Shown here piece by piece: positions 40,086 to 48,113 of a stretch of DNA of 64,000 nucleotides (within the stretch, counting starts at the first letter, position 1; every line of letters begins with the position of its first letter). The notes under the pieces are model-generated. The model had not been told where the DNA came from. It saw nothing but the letters and a program-made list of their open reading frames with translations, and did no database searches. Source of the DNA: Gaiellasilicea sp033857955 (GTDB lineage: Bacteria; Actinomycetota; Thermoleophilia; Gaiellales; Gaiellaceae); contig JAWVCW010000029.1 of NCBI GenBank assembly GCA_033857955.1, positions 50,619 to 114,618 of the forward strand, written 5' to 3'. The position numbers and the translations under genes are program-made.

Positions 40086-41240
40086 ATGACGACCGGCCAG
40101 ACAGAGGAGGTGCGACGACGCGCTGAACGGTTCAACAAAGAGCGGCTGCTCGCTGCCATGCGGGGCGTGGGCGTCGATGCCGTGATTGCGCTTTCCCCGG
40201 CGAACGTGCAGTACACCTCCGGCGTCCGCATGGACGTCCATGTGCTTCCGACGCTCGTCCTGACATCGGTCGACGGCCGGCAGGCCGTCGTGATCAACGA
40301 GGCAGACGCGCAGTCCCTTCCCCAGCAAAGCTGGATCGAGGATGTTCGGATCCTGCGCTACGGGCCGGGCGCTGATGTGCGCGCGTACGAGCTCCTGGCC
40401 GACCTGCTGCGCGAGCACGGGCTGGATCGGAGCAGGCTCGGAGTCGAGGGCGACGTCCTTCCTTGGAACGCACACGAGACGCTCCGGCGGGTCGCCCCGG
40501 GCGCACAGCTCGACGACGCCACGGGGGCGTTCGAGGCAGCGCGGCTGGTCAAGACGCCTGCAGAGGTCGACGTGCTGGCATTTGCCGCCTCGAGCACGGT
40601 CGCCGCGATCCGCGGCGCCTTCGAGGCCGAGCCTGTACCGGAGACCGAGCTGGAGCTCGCGTATGAGATTCAGACCCGGTTGCTCGCGAGCGGCGCCACG
40701 TCGCTCTCCCACGCCTCGATCAGCGCGGGCGTACGATCGACGCTGGCCCATGCACCCTCGACCAACGACGTGCTCATGCCCGGCGAGGTGATCCACGTCG
40801 ACACGGGCGCCGGCTTCGACGGCTACGTCACAGACCTCGCGCGCAACGCGATCGTCGGCGCGAGCGGCGGGCGCCCCGCGGCGATCTACCGGCACCTGGC
40901 GGAGATCCAGATGCAGCTGATCGAACAGATGGCACCGGGCGTCGCGGCCGGGGAGCTCTTCGACTCCGCGCAACGGGCGATCGCCGCGGTGGGCCTCGTC
41001 CATCCGTGGGGCACGGTCGGGCACTCGATCGGCCTCTCGGTGCACGAAGGGTTCGAGCTCGCCGCCGGCTCCGATGCCGTACTCGAGGCTGGGATGATCG
41101 TGAACGTCGAGCCCTCGCACATCGAGCCCGGCGACGCCCGTTACCACGTCGAAGACACGCTGCTCGTCACGGCCGACGGCGCCCGGCTCCTCTCCGACAC
41201 ATCGCCGCCCGTCCGACTGCCTTCGCTTGGCGGAGGCTAG
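40086..41240 (+). CDS. M24-family peptidase/creatinase-like protein
   Basis: A 384-residue 'pita-bread' protein. N-terminal creatinase-like domain (VIALSPANVQYTSGVRMDVH) and C-terminal M24 domain with metal ligands in HVDTGAGFDGYVTD (two Asp), GHSIGLSVHEGFEL (His), MIVNVEPSHIEPG (Glu) and HVEDTLLV (Glu). Complete ligands fit a dimetal peptidase (Xaa-Pro type); creatinases lack some. ATG 40086 follows AGGCC..; the promoter carries the regulon motif. Converges with the first hyuB (4 bp apart). Likely role: release or processing of the compound handled by the Hyu enzymes. Confidence 0.85.
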   Translation: MTTGQTEEVRRRAERFNKERLLAAMRGVGVDAVIALSPANVQYTSGVRMDVHVLPTLVLTSVDGRQAVVINEADAQSLPQQSWIEDVRILRYGPGADVRAYELLADLLREHGLDRSRLGVEGDVLPWNAHETLRRVAPGAQLDDATGAFEAARLVKTPAEVDVLAFAASSTVAAIRGAFEAEPVPETELELAYEIQTRLLASGATSLSHASISAGVRSTLAHAPSTNDVLMPGEVIHVDTGAGFDGYVTDLARNAIVGASGGRPAAIYRHLAEIQMQLIEQMAPGVAAGELFDSAQRAIAAVGLVHPWGTVGHSIGLSVHEGFELAAGSDAVLEAGMIVNVEPSHIEPGDARYHVEDTLLVTADGARLLSDTSPPVRLPSLGGG

Positions 41241-41244
41241 TGGT

Positions 41245-42918
41245 CTACCCGCCGGAGGCGTCGAGGCCGTAGATCTCCACGGCGTCCTCGAGCGCGAGTA
41301 ACCCGTTCTTGACGTCGGCCAGCACCTTCTCGCGCGGTCGCCGCTTCGGGTCTCCGTAGCCGCCCCCGTGTGCGGTGTGGATCCGGATCACATCGCCTTC
41401 GTTGAGCTCGAGCGCCGTGGCGATGCCGAACTCCTCGCGCGATCCGTCTGCGCGCAAGATCTCGACGTAGTTCGCGGAGCCCTCGTTGCCGTCGGCGAGC
41501 GCCCACGGCTTGTGGAGGTAGCGCGTGTACGCGCACGTGAAGAAGAGTCCGTCAGAGCGGACGCGGTAGTCGAGGTCGATCCCGCGGCCACCACGGAACT
41601 CGCCCTCGCCGCCGCGCGCCTCGCTCAGGACGAGCCGGTCGACGTAGAGGCCGTAGCGCGCCTCCGCGACCTCGACGGGACAGTTGAACGTATCGCCGTG
41701 CATGCCGGTGAACATCGCGCTGTTGCCGTCGCGCCGTGGCGATCCGCCCCAGCCGCCGAGCTGTGGCTCGACGATCGTGAAGTGCCGGCCGGTGTCGGGG
41801 TGAAGGCCGCCGATGAACGTCCCGCAGATCGACCCGTAGCTCCCGGCCGGCAGCCGGTCGCCCATGTGCAGCGCGAGGCAGTGCCAGATCAGGTCGTAGA
41901 GGCGGATCATATTCTCCGAGTAGATCGCGAACGCAGCGGGCGGGTTGGCGTCGAAGACGGAGCCCTTCCGCGTCAGGAGCTTGAGGGGACGAAAGCTGCC
42001 GCCGTTCGCCGAGCGCTGTGGCTCGGTCAGGTTCTTGAAGGCCATCTGGGCCGAGATCATCGAGCCGTCCCAGCAGGCGTTGTTCGGGCCGGGGTCCTGA
42101 TCCGGATTGTCGCGGACATCGACGATGAACTCGTCGTCGGTGATCTCGACGATCACCTTGTAGAAGACGCCGCTGTCCTGCTCCTCCTCGAGCGTGAACC
42201 GACCCTTCGGGAGCTCCTTGAGGGCGCGGAGCGAGACCTGCTCTCCGTAGTCCATGAACATCGACATGGCGGTCAGGAACGTCTCCTCGCCGTACTTCTC
42301 GACGAGCTCGACGAGCCGCTTGGCGCCGAGCCGCACGGCCGAGATCCCGGCCCACATGTCCCCCTGGAGGAAGTCGGGCAGCCGGCTGTTGATCTTCATG
42401 ATCTCGATCACCGACTTGATCGGCTTGCCACCGTCGACGATCTTGATCGCCGGCAGGCGCAGGCCCTCCTGATAGATCTCCGTGGCGTCGTTGGAGATCG
42501 AGCCCGGCACCATGCCGCCGACGTCGTTCCAGTGAGCGATGTTGGCGGTCCAGGCGACGAGCGTGCCGTCGGCGAAGACGGGCATCGCGAAAGTGACATC
42601 GTTGAGGTGGGTGACGCCGCCATAGAACGGATCGTTCGTGACGAAGGCGTCGCCCGGGCCGATCTCGCCCGGCTCGCCGTTCAGCTCGATGATTCGCTTG
42701 ACGGCCTTGTCGAGCGCGCCGACGAAGGCGGGGATCCCGGCGCCGGACGAGGCGAGGTTGCCCTCCGCGTCCGTGATGCAGGTGCCCATGTCGAGGACTT
42801 CGTAGATGATCGCGCTCATCGCGGTCTTCCGCATGGCGCCGAACATCTCGTCGCTGATCGCCTGGAGCGAGCTCTGGATGATCTCGAGCGTGATCGGGTC
42901 GTGCTGGGTTGTCGCCAT
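41245..42918 (-). CDS. Hydantoinase/oxoprolinase subunit B (HyuB), copy 1
   Basis: A 557-residue HyuB protein. ITLEIIQSSLQAISDEMFGA at the start, IIYEVLDMGTCITDAEGNL, the strongly conserved FVTNDPFYGGVTHLNDVTF, WDGSMISAQMAF, and the C-terminal THGGGYGDPKRR-like HTAHGGGYGDPKRRPREKVL are family marks. With HyuA it makes an ATP-dependent enzyme opening cyclic amides (hydantoins, N-methylhydantoin, 5-oxoproline). Its ATG overlaps the stop of hyuA by 1 nt (TAATG). Confidence 0.92.
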   Translation of the reverse strand: MATTQHDPITLEIIQSSLQAISDEMFGAMRKTAMSAIIYEVLDMGTCITDAEGNLASSGAGIPAFVGALDKAVKRIIELNGEPGEIGPGDAFVTNDPFYGGVTHLNDVTFAMPVFADGTLVAWTANIAHWNDVGGMVPGSISNDATEIYQEGLRLPAIKIVDGGKPIKSVIEIMKINSRLPDFLQGDMWAGISAVRLGAKRLVELVEKYGEETFLTAMSMFMDYGEQVSLRALKELPKGRFTLEEEQDSGVFYKVIVEITDDEFIVDVRDNPDQDPGPNNACWDGSMISAQMAFKNLTEPQRSANGGSFRPLKLLTRKGSVFDANPPAAFAIYSENMIRLYDLIWHCLALHMGDRLPAGSYGSICGTFIGGLHPDTGRHFTIVEPQLGGWGGSPRRDGNSAMFTGMHGDTFNCPVEVAEARYGLYVDRLVLSEARGGEGEFRGGRGIDLDYRVRSDGLFFTCAYTRYLHKPWALADGNEGSANYVEILRADGSREEFGIATALELNEGDVIRIHTAHGGGYGDPKRRPREKVLADVKNGLLALEDAVEIYGLDASGG

Positions 42919-45026
42919 TACGCCTCGCCGCTTGCGGGCTCGGTGCCTCGGGAGAGCTCGATCACCAGGTTGCCGTACGGATCGACCGTGACGTTGTTGC
43001 CCGGGTGGACCACGGTGGTGGTGCCCTTCGTCTCCACGACCGCGGGCCCGACGAAGGTCATCCCCGGCTCGAGTAAGGCGCCGTCGTACATCACCGCGTC
43101 GTGGATGCCTTCGACGGCGTAGTCGATCTCGCGCTCACCCTTGACCGCCGTGGCGAGATCGCGGCCCGAGATCGGAAGCTGCGCCTGCGTGAGCTTGCCG
43201 ACCGCTGCGGTGACGACGAGGTGGAGCCCGACGAACTCGACGCGCGCGTCCAGCCGGTAGGTGTACTCGCGCTCGTAGGAGGCGTGGAAGACCTCCTCGA
43301 CCTGCGGGATCGAGGCTGCGTCGAGCGGACTGTCCGGCAGGCGGATCTCGACCGTGTGCTCCTGATTCTCGTACCGCATGCTGCCGTAGCGCGCGATCTG
43401 CACCTCGTCGCGCGCGACCCTCTCGCGGGCGAATTGCTCCACAGCCGCCTCGGTCACCTCGGAGAAGAGGCTCTCGAGCGCGGTCGCCTGATCGACGTGG
43501 AAGGGCACGATCCGGGTGACGAAGTAGTCGCGGCGCAGGTCGCTCATCAGCATCCCCCACGCCGAGAACACGTCGGCCGCGCGGGGGATGACGACCTTGC
43601 CCATCCCGAGCTCGCCGGCCAGGGCGACAGCGTGCATGCCGCCGCCGCCGCCGAACGCGACCAGGGTGAAGTCGCGCGGGTCGTGGCCCCGGTTGAGCGA
43701 GACGAGCTTCAGCGCGTTCACCATGTTGTTGTTCGCAATTCGCACGATCCCGCGCGCCGCCTCCTCGCGGTCCCAGCCCAGGCGCTCCGCGATCCCGTCG
43801 AGGGAGCGGGTGACGGCAGCCATGTCGGCCTGGACCTCGCCGCCGCAGAAGAAGTCGCTGTTGATCCTCCCGAGCGCGAGGTTGGCGTCGGTCGTCGTCG
43901 GCTGCGTTCCGCCGCGCCCGTAGGCGGCCGGGCCGGGCTGCGCTCCGGCGGACTGCGGGCCGACGTGGAGCTTGCCGAACTCGTCCACCCACGCGATGCT
44001 GCCGCCACCGTTGCCAATCTCGACGAGATCGACGACCGGAACCATGATCGGGTAGCCGGCGTTCTCGCGGTCCCGCTCGATCCAGTAGTCGGTCATGATC
44101 TTGACGCGCCCGCCCTCGATGAGCGAGCACTTTGCGGTCGTACCGCCGATGTCGAGCGCGAGGACGTCGGGCTCCCCGATCAGCCGGCCGAGCTCGGCTG
44201 CGCCCCAGACGCCGCTGGCCGGGCCGGACTCCACCATCGTGATCGGGATCTCCTGCGACTTCTCGACCGAGTCGACGCCGCAGTTCGACTGCATCACGTA
44301 GAGCTGCCCCTGGAAGCCGACCTCGCGGGTGCCGCTCGCGAGGCGGTTCAGATAGCGCTCCGCGACGGGCTGCACGTAGGCGGAGAAGACGGTCGTGCTC
44401 GTGCGCTCGTATTCACGCCACTCCCGCGTGATCTGATGTGACGCGACAGCGGCAACCCCGGGCCAGAGCGCCCGCAGCTTCTGGAGCACCTCCTGCTCGT
44501 GGCGCGGGTCGGCGTACGAGTGCAGCAGGCAGACGGCGACGGCGGCGACGCCATCCGCCTTGAAGTCATCGACGATCGCGGGCAGACCACCGAGGTCGAG
44601 AGGCTCGCGCTCACGCCCGTCGTGCGTCAGGCGCCCGGGAACCTCGCGCCGGAGGTAGCGCGGCACGAACGGCGCCGGCTTCTCGTAGTCGAGATTGAAG
44701 TAGTCGGGCCGGTTGCCGCGCGCGATCTCGAGCGAGTCGCGGAAGCCCTGGGTCGTGATCAGGGCGGTCTTGACGCCTTTGCGCTCCGTGAGCGCGTTGA
44801 TGATCAGCGTGGTCCCATGCGCAAGGAAGTCGATGTCGGCGGCGGCGACACCGCTCTTCTCGATCACGGCCATGACGCCACGCTCGAAGTCCGGCGGCGT
44901 CGTGTCCGACTTGGCGGTGACGATCTCCTGCGCGCCCGTCTCCGGATCGGTCGAGAAGTAGACGAGGTCGGTGAAGGTCCCTCCGACGTCGGTCGCCGCG
45001 CGAATCGTTTCCTGCGTGGATCCCAT
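42918..45026 (-). CDS. Hydantoinase/oxoprolinase subunit A (HyuA), copy 1
   Basis: A 702-residue ASKHA-fold ATPase subunit. Phosphate-binding ATDVGGTFTDLVYF at the N-terminus, FLAHGTTLIINALTERKGVK, second ATP motif ALDIGGTTAKCSLIEGG, and FGGGGGMHAVALAGELG are all present, followed by the C-terminal acetophenone-carboxylase-like domain. ATG 45026 is preferred to GTG 45044, which lies within the operator motif. Divergent from the cyclodeaminase gene, with paired ATGTGATAT sites between them. Confidence 0.92.
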   Translation of the reverse strand: MGSTQETIRAATDVGGTFTDLVYFSTDPETGAQEIVTAKSDTTPPDFERGVMAVIEKSGVAAADIDFLAHGTTLIINALTERKGVKTALITTQGFRDSLEIARGNRPDYFNLDYEKPAPFVPRYLRREVPGRLTHDGREREPLDLGGLPAIVDDFKADGVAAVAVCLLHSYADPRHEQEVLQKLRALWPGVAAVASHQITREWREYERTSTTVFSAYVQPVAERYLNRLASGTREVGFQGQLYVMQSNCGVDSVEKSQEIPITMVESGPASGVWGAAELGRLIGEPDVLALDIGGTTAKCSLIEGGRVKIMTDYWIERDRENAGYPIMVPVVDLVEIGNGGGSIAWVDEFGKLHVGPQSAGAQPGPAAYGRGGTQPTTTDANLALGRINSDFFCGGEVQADMAAVTRSLDGIAERLGWDREEAARGIVRIANNNMVNALKLVSLNRGHDPRDFTLVAFGGGGGMHAVALAGELGMGKVVIPRAADVFSAWGMLMSDLRRDYFVTRIVPFHVDQATALESLFSEVTEAAVEQFARERVARDEVQIARYGSMRYENQEHTVEIRLPDSPLDAASIPQVEEVFHASYEREYTYRLDARVEFVGLHLVVTAAVGKLTQAQLPISGRDLATAVKGEREIDYAVEGIHDAVMYDGALLEPGMTFVGPAVVETKGTTTVVHPGNNVTVDPYGNLVIELSRGTEPASGEA

Positions 45027-45036
45027 CTTCCGGTGG

Positions 45037-45078
45037 AATATCACATTTTATTATGAGCGTCGAGTACGATGTGATATT
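45037..45078. promoter_or_regulatory. Paired operator sites between divergent hyuA and cyclodeaminase genes
   Basis: AATATCACAT (45037-45046) and its exact reverse complement ATGTGATATT (45069-45078) face each other 22 bp apart. The second is followed by TTACTC, as at 46856. An FCD/GntR regulator is encoded at 46109. Confidence 0.65.
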
Positions 45079-45088
45079 TTACTCAGGA

Positions 45089-46021
45089 ATGTCCGACTCG
45101 CTTCTCTACCTCACCCGCGACGCCGTCCGGAGCCTGCTCCCCTCGCCCGAGGAACAGCTCGAGATCACCGCCGGCACGTATGTCGCACTCGCCGCGGGGA
45201 CGGTCGAGATGCCGCCCAAGCCCGCGATCCATCCTCGCGAGCACTCGTTTCTCCATGCGATGCCGGCGTACCTCGCCGACGCGGACGTAGCCGCCGTCAA
45301 GTGGGTCGGCGGCAGCGCCTCGAACAAGGCGCGCGGTCTGCCCTACATCTCCGGGCTGATCGTCGTGAACGACCCCGAGACGGGTCGGCCGCTCGCCATC
45401 ATGGACGCGTCCGAGATCACCGCGGCCCGCACGGCCGCGGCGAGCGGCGTCTGCATCCGCCGCTTCGCCGGCGAGCGCTGGGAACGCGTGGCGCTGATCG
45501 GGTTCGGAGAACAGGGGCGTGCGCATGCCCGGCTGCTCGAGGCGATGAACCCTGATGCGTCGCTCGCGGTCTACAACCGCAGCGCCCCCGACACCACAGG
45601 GCTTAACGGTCGCCTGACGATCGTCGACTCGCCTCAGGAGGCCGTCGCCGGCGCGACGATCGTCGTGACGGCGATTCCTCTGGAGAAGGCGCCTGCGCCG
45701 ATCTTCGACGCGGGCTCGCTCGCGGACGCCGAGCTGCTGCTCCCGCTCGACTTCGACGCCTCCCTGGAGGCCGGGCTCGTCTCCGAGGCGGACCTCTTCG
45801 TCGTCGACGACGTCGGGCAGTTCGAGCATTACCGCAACCTCGGGCACTTCGAGGGGTGGCCACCGGCGGACACGTCGATCGGCGCCGCGCTCGCGACGGA
45901 GCGGAGGCCCGCACGTACGGTCTGCTGCAACCTCGGCATCGCCGCGCTCGACGCGGCCTTCGCCGCACACGTGCTCGACCGCGCCCGCGAGAGCCGTGTC
46001 GGGCTGGAGCTGCCGTGGTAA
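45089..46021 (+). CDS. Ornithine cyclodeaminase/mu-crystallin family protein
   Basis: A 310-residue NAD(P)-dependent protein. FLHAMPAYL and VKWVGGSASNKARGLPYISG (substrate region, normally KxVxxxPxN), ETGRPLAIMDASEITAARTA, and the Rossmann motif ALIGFGEQGRAHARL are typical. The family includes ornithine cyclodeaminase, alanine dehydrogenase and ketimine reductase activities; a role in the metabolism of a cyclic imino acid made by the Hyu enzymes would fit. ATG 45089 (after CAGGA) is preferred over 45053, which would put the operator inside the gene. Confidence 0.87.
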   Translation: MSDSLLYLTRDAVRSLLPSPEEQLEITAGTYVALAAGTVEMPPKPAIHPREHSFLHAMPAYLADADVAAVKWVGGSASNKARGLPYISGLIVVNDPETGRPLAIMDASEITAARTAAASGVCIRRFAGERWERVALIGFGEQGRAHARLLEAMNPDASLAVYNRSAPDTTGLNGRLTIVDSPQEAVAGATIVVTAIPLEKAPAPIFDAGSLADAELLLPLDFDASLEAGLVSEADLFVVDDVGQFEHYRNLGHFEGWPPADTSIGAALATERRPARTVCCNLGIAALDAAFAAHVLDRARESRVGLELPW

Positions 46022-46095
46022 CGGCAGTCGTGGAGGAACGGCTCGTCCGCCTGCGCGCCGCGATGCGCAAGCTCGGCCAGCTCCGCGCGATCTGA
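46018..46095 (+). pseudogene. Possible stump of an M24 peptidase gene
   Basis: A 25-codon frame starting GTG 46018 and overlapping the cyclodeaminase stop reads AVVEERLVRLRAAMRKLG, much like the start of M24 peptidases (ERLxRLRAAM). It ends at a TGA after 46092. It may be the remnant of a deleted gene, but is too short for certainty. Confidence 0.25.
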
Positions 46096-46108
46096 CGCTA
46101 CGCGCCCG

Positions 46109-46780
46109 CTAGCTGTCTGCGGCTTCGGCGCGCCCGGCCCAGGCGCCGCGCGTGTGCTGGAGGTGCTTCGCCATCTGCTCCTCTGCGCCGGCACTGTCGC
46201 CGCTCTCGATTCTGTCGAGGATCAACCGATGCTCCCGCGCCGTCGAGACGAGAGCGCCCGCGTCGGCGAGCTCCCGCAGGCCGTACAGGCGCGTCTGGGC
46301 CCGCAACTGGCCGATGAACTCAACCAGGCGGCGGTTGCCGCTGTGCTCGAGCAGCCCGAGGTGGAAGGTCCGGTCGGCGTCGAGGAAGCGGACGAGATCG
46401 CTGGTCTGCGCCGCCGCCTCCGAGTCCTTGGCGAGCTTCTGCAGGCGGATGACCTCGCGCTTCGGCAGCGTGCCGGCGAGGCGCCCGATCGTCGGCACCT
46501 CGATCAGCATCCGCAGCTCGTAGATCTGGTCCAAGTCCTCGTCCGTGAGCGGGAGGATCCGGAAGCCGCGGTTCCGCACCGGCTCGACGAGGCCTTGCGC
46601 GGCGAGGTCGAGCATCGCCTCGCGGACGGGCGTCGCGGACACCCCGAGCTGGCGCGCCAGCGTGGGCGCCGAATAGATCTGCTCCGAATGGATCTCGCCG
46701 GTGACGATGCCTGCCCGGATCGCGCGAAGCGCCACCTCCCGCAGGCTCGACTGAACCTGGATCTCCTGGAGCGGGCTCAC
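46109..46780 (-). CDS. GntR-family regulator with FCD domain
   Basis: A 223-residue FadR-subfamily regulator. N-terminal winged helix (APTLARQLGVSATPVREAML followed by QGLVEPVRNRGFRILPL) and C-terminal FCD domain with likely metal ligands in FLDADRTFHLGLL, AREHRLILDRI and MAKHLQHTR. Start is GTG 46780. Repeated ATGTGATAT sites sit at the promoters around it (40052, 45037/45069, 46845), making it the likely repressor of the surrounding catabolic and transport genes, released by a carboxylate-type ligand. Confidence 0.9.
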   Translation of the reverse strand: MSPLQEIQVQSSLREVALRAIRAGIVTGEIHSEQIYSAPTLARQLGVSATPVREAMLDLAAQGLVEPVRNRGFRILPLTDEDLDQIYELRMLIEVPTIGRLAGTLPKREVIRLQKLAKDSEAAAQTSDLVRFLDADRTFHLGLLEHSGNRRLVEFIGQLRAQTRLYGLRELADAGALVSTAREHRLILDRIESGDSAGAEEQMAKHLQHTRGAWAGRAEAADS

Positions 46781-46826
46781 CGGCCGATACTAAGCGACGT
46801 ACCGGAGGACTCGTGTGTGCGCGCCG

Positions 46827-46856
46827 TTGACATTCCGTTAGTCAATATGTGATATT
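46827..46856 (+). promoter_or_regulatory. Promoter and overlapping operator for the sugar-type ABC importer
   Basis: TTGACA (46827-46832) and TGATAT (46850-46855) are 17 bp apart. The -10 is embedded in ATATGTGATAT (46845-46855), the regulon motif, so repressor binding would block RNA polymerase. The leader to the ATG at 47030 is about 165 nt with no visible riboswitch. Confidence 0.65.
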
Positions 46857-47029
46857 TTACTACGCCTCTCAGCTGTGCTCGCTTCGCTCAGTCTGTCGCT
46901 TCTCGTGACCCCACCGCGCGTCCCGAGATGCCAGTTTTCGCGGCGCGTTCCACACCGTAAGATGCTCCGACTGAGAGGACTTCCGAACGCATTCCGGGCA
47001 GCACGACCACTCCCAAGGAGGGAGCACAA

Positions 47030-48109
47030 ATGACACGAATGAGCAAGTGGACGGCGCTCGCCGTCAGCCTGATCGCCATGGTGAGCCTGACCACTGCCTG
47101 CGGCGGCTCGGATAGTAACTCCGACTCCACGTCGCCCGCGACGACCGCCGCCGCGACGGAGGCCGCAACCACTGCGGTGGCCGACGCGATCGCGGCGCCG
47201 GCGGACGGCGGCGAGGTGAAGAAGGTCGCCTTCTTCGGCTTCTGGAAGTCGAACTCGTTCACTCAAGCCTTTGCCGCGGCCGTGAAAGCGGAGACCGAGA
47301 AGCTCGGCATCGAGTTCCTCGACCTGACCGGGCCCGCCTACGACGGCGTCGCTCAGGTGAAGGCGATCCAGGACCAGACGGTCAAGGGTGACGCGCAGGT
47401 CTACGTCGTCCTCGCCACCGACCCGGTCGGCGCGGGCTCCGCAGCGGCGGAGGCGACGGCCAAGGGAATCAAGGTCGTCGCGGCCTTCGTGCCGTTCGGC
47501 GGGAAGTTCGACACGCTGGAGCCGCAAGTGGAGGGCACCTACGTCGTCGGCGAGACGCCGATCTCGAACGGCACCGTGCTCGGCGAGCTGGCCGCCAGCG
47601 CCTGCGAGGATCGGACGCCGTGCAACGTCGCCTACCTGCAGGGCCTGAAGTCTCTGCCGCTGGACAATGCGCGCACCGACGCCTTCAAGGCGGCGCTCAA
47701 GGAGAACGCGCCCGACGCGAAGCTCGTCGCCGACCCCGAGGGCGGCTACACGCCCGACACGGGCCAGAAAGCGGCACAGGACGTCCTGCAGGCGAACCCC
47801 GACGTGAACGTGATGGTCGGCTCTTCTCAGGCGATCCTCGGCGCGACCGGCGTCGTCGACACGAGCAAGGTTGCGTTGATCGGCAACGGCTCCTCCAAGG
47901 AGGCGTTCGACGCCGTCAACAACGGCAAGTGGTTCGGCTTCTACTACATGGACATCCCCGATATGGGCAAGACCGCGGTGGACGTCGGCGTCCTCGCAGC
48001 CAACGGCGAGACGCCGCCGACCTCGTTCAACTCACAGACGCTGCACGACCCCCACGGGACGAAGGACGTGATCGCGGACACCACAGGGGTCTACTCGGAT
48101 CTCGGCTAG
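47030..48109 (+). CDS. RbsB-like periplasmic/lipoprotein substrate-binding protein
   Basis: A 359-residue lipoprotein of the type I periplasmic binding fold (Peripla_BP_4). Lipobox SLTTACGG (Cys24), Thr/Ala-rich linker, then KKVAFFGFWKSNSFTQAFAA, VKAIQDQTVKGDAQVYVVLA and VALIGNGSSKEAFDAVNNGK. Family members bind sugars, nucleosides or autoinducers. Here the partner genes point to a small amide or amino-acid-derived compound instead. A good ribosome binding site (AAGGAGGG) precedes ATG 47030. First gene of the importer operon under the GntR-type operator. Confidence 0.9.
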   Translation: MTRMSKWTALAVSLIAMVSLTTACGGSDSNSDSTSPATTAAATEAATTAVADAIAAPADGGEVKKVAFFGFWKSNSFTQAFAAAVKAETEKLGIEFLDLTGPAYDGVAQVKAIQDQTVKGDAQVYVVLATDPVGAGSAAAEATAKGIKVVAAFVPFGGKFDTLEPQVEGTYVVGETPISNGTVLGELAASACEDRTPCNVAYLQGLKSLPLDNARTDAFKAALKENAPDAKLVADPEGGYTPDTGQKAAQDVLQANPDVNVMVGSSQAILGATGVVDTSKVALIGNGSSKEAFDAVNNGKWFGFYYMDIPDMGKTAVDVGVLAANGETPPTSFNSQTLHDPHGTKDVIADTTGVYSDLG

Positions 48110-48113
48110 GTCC

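Noticed and set aside
45053..45088. Upstream ATG (45053) for the cyclodeaminase gene.
   Set aside because: It would place the operator and likely -10 inside the coding region; ATG 45089 has a ribosome binding site and a typical family N-terminus.
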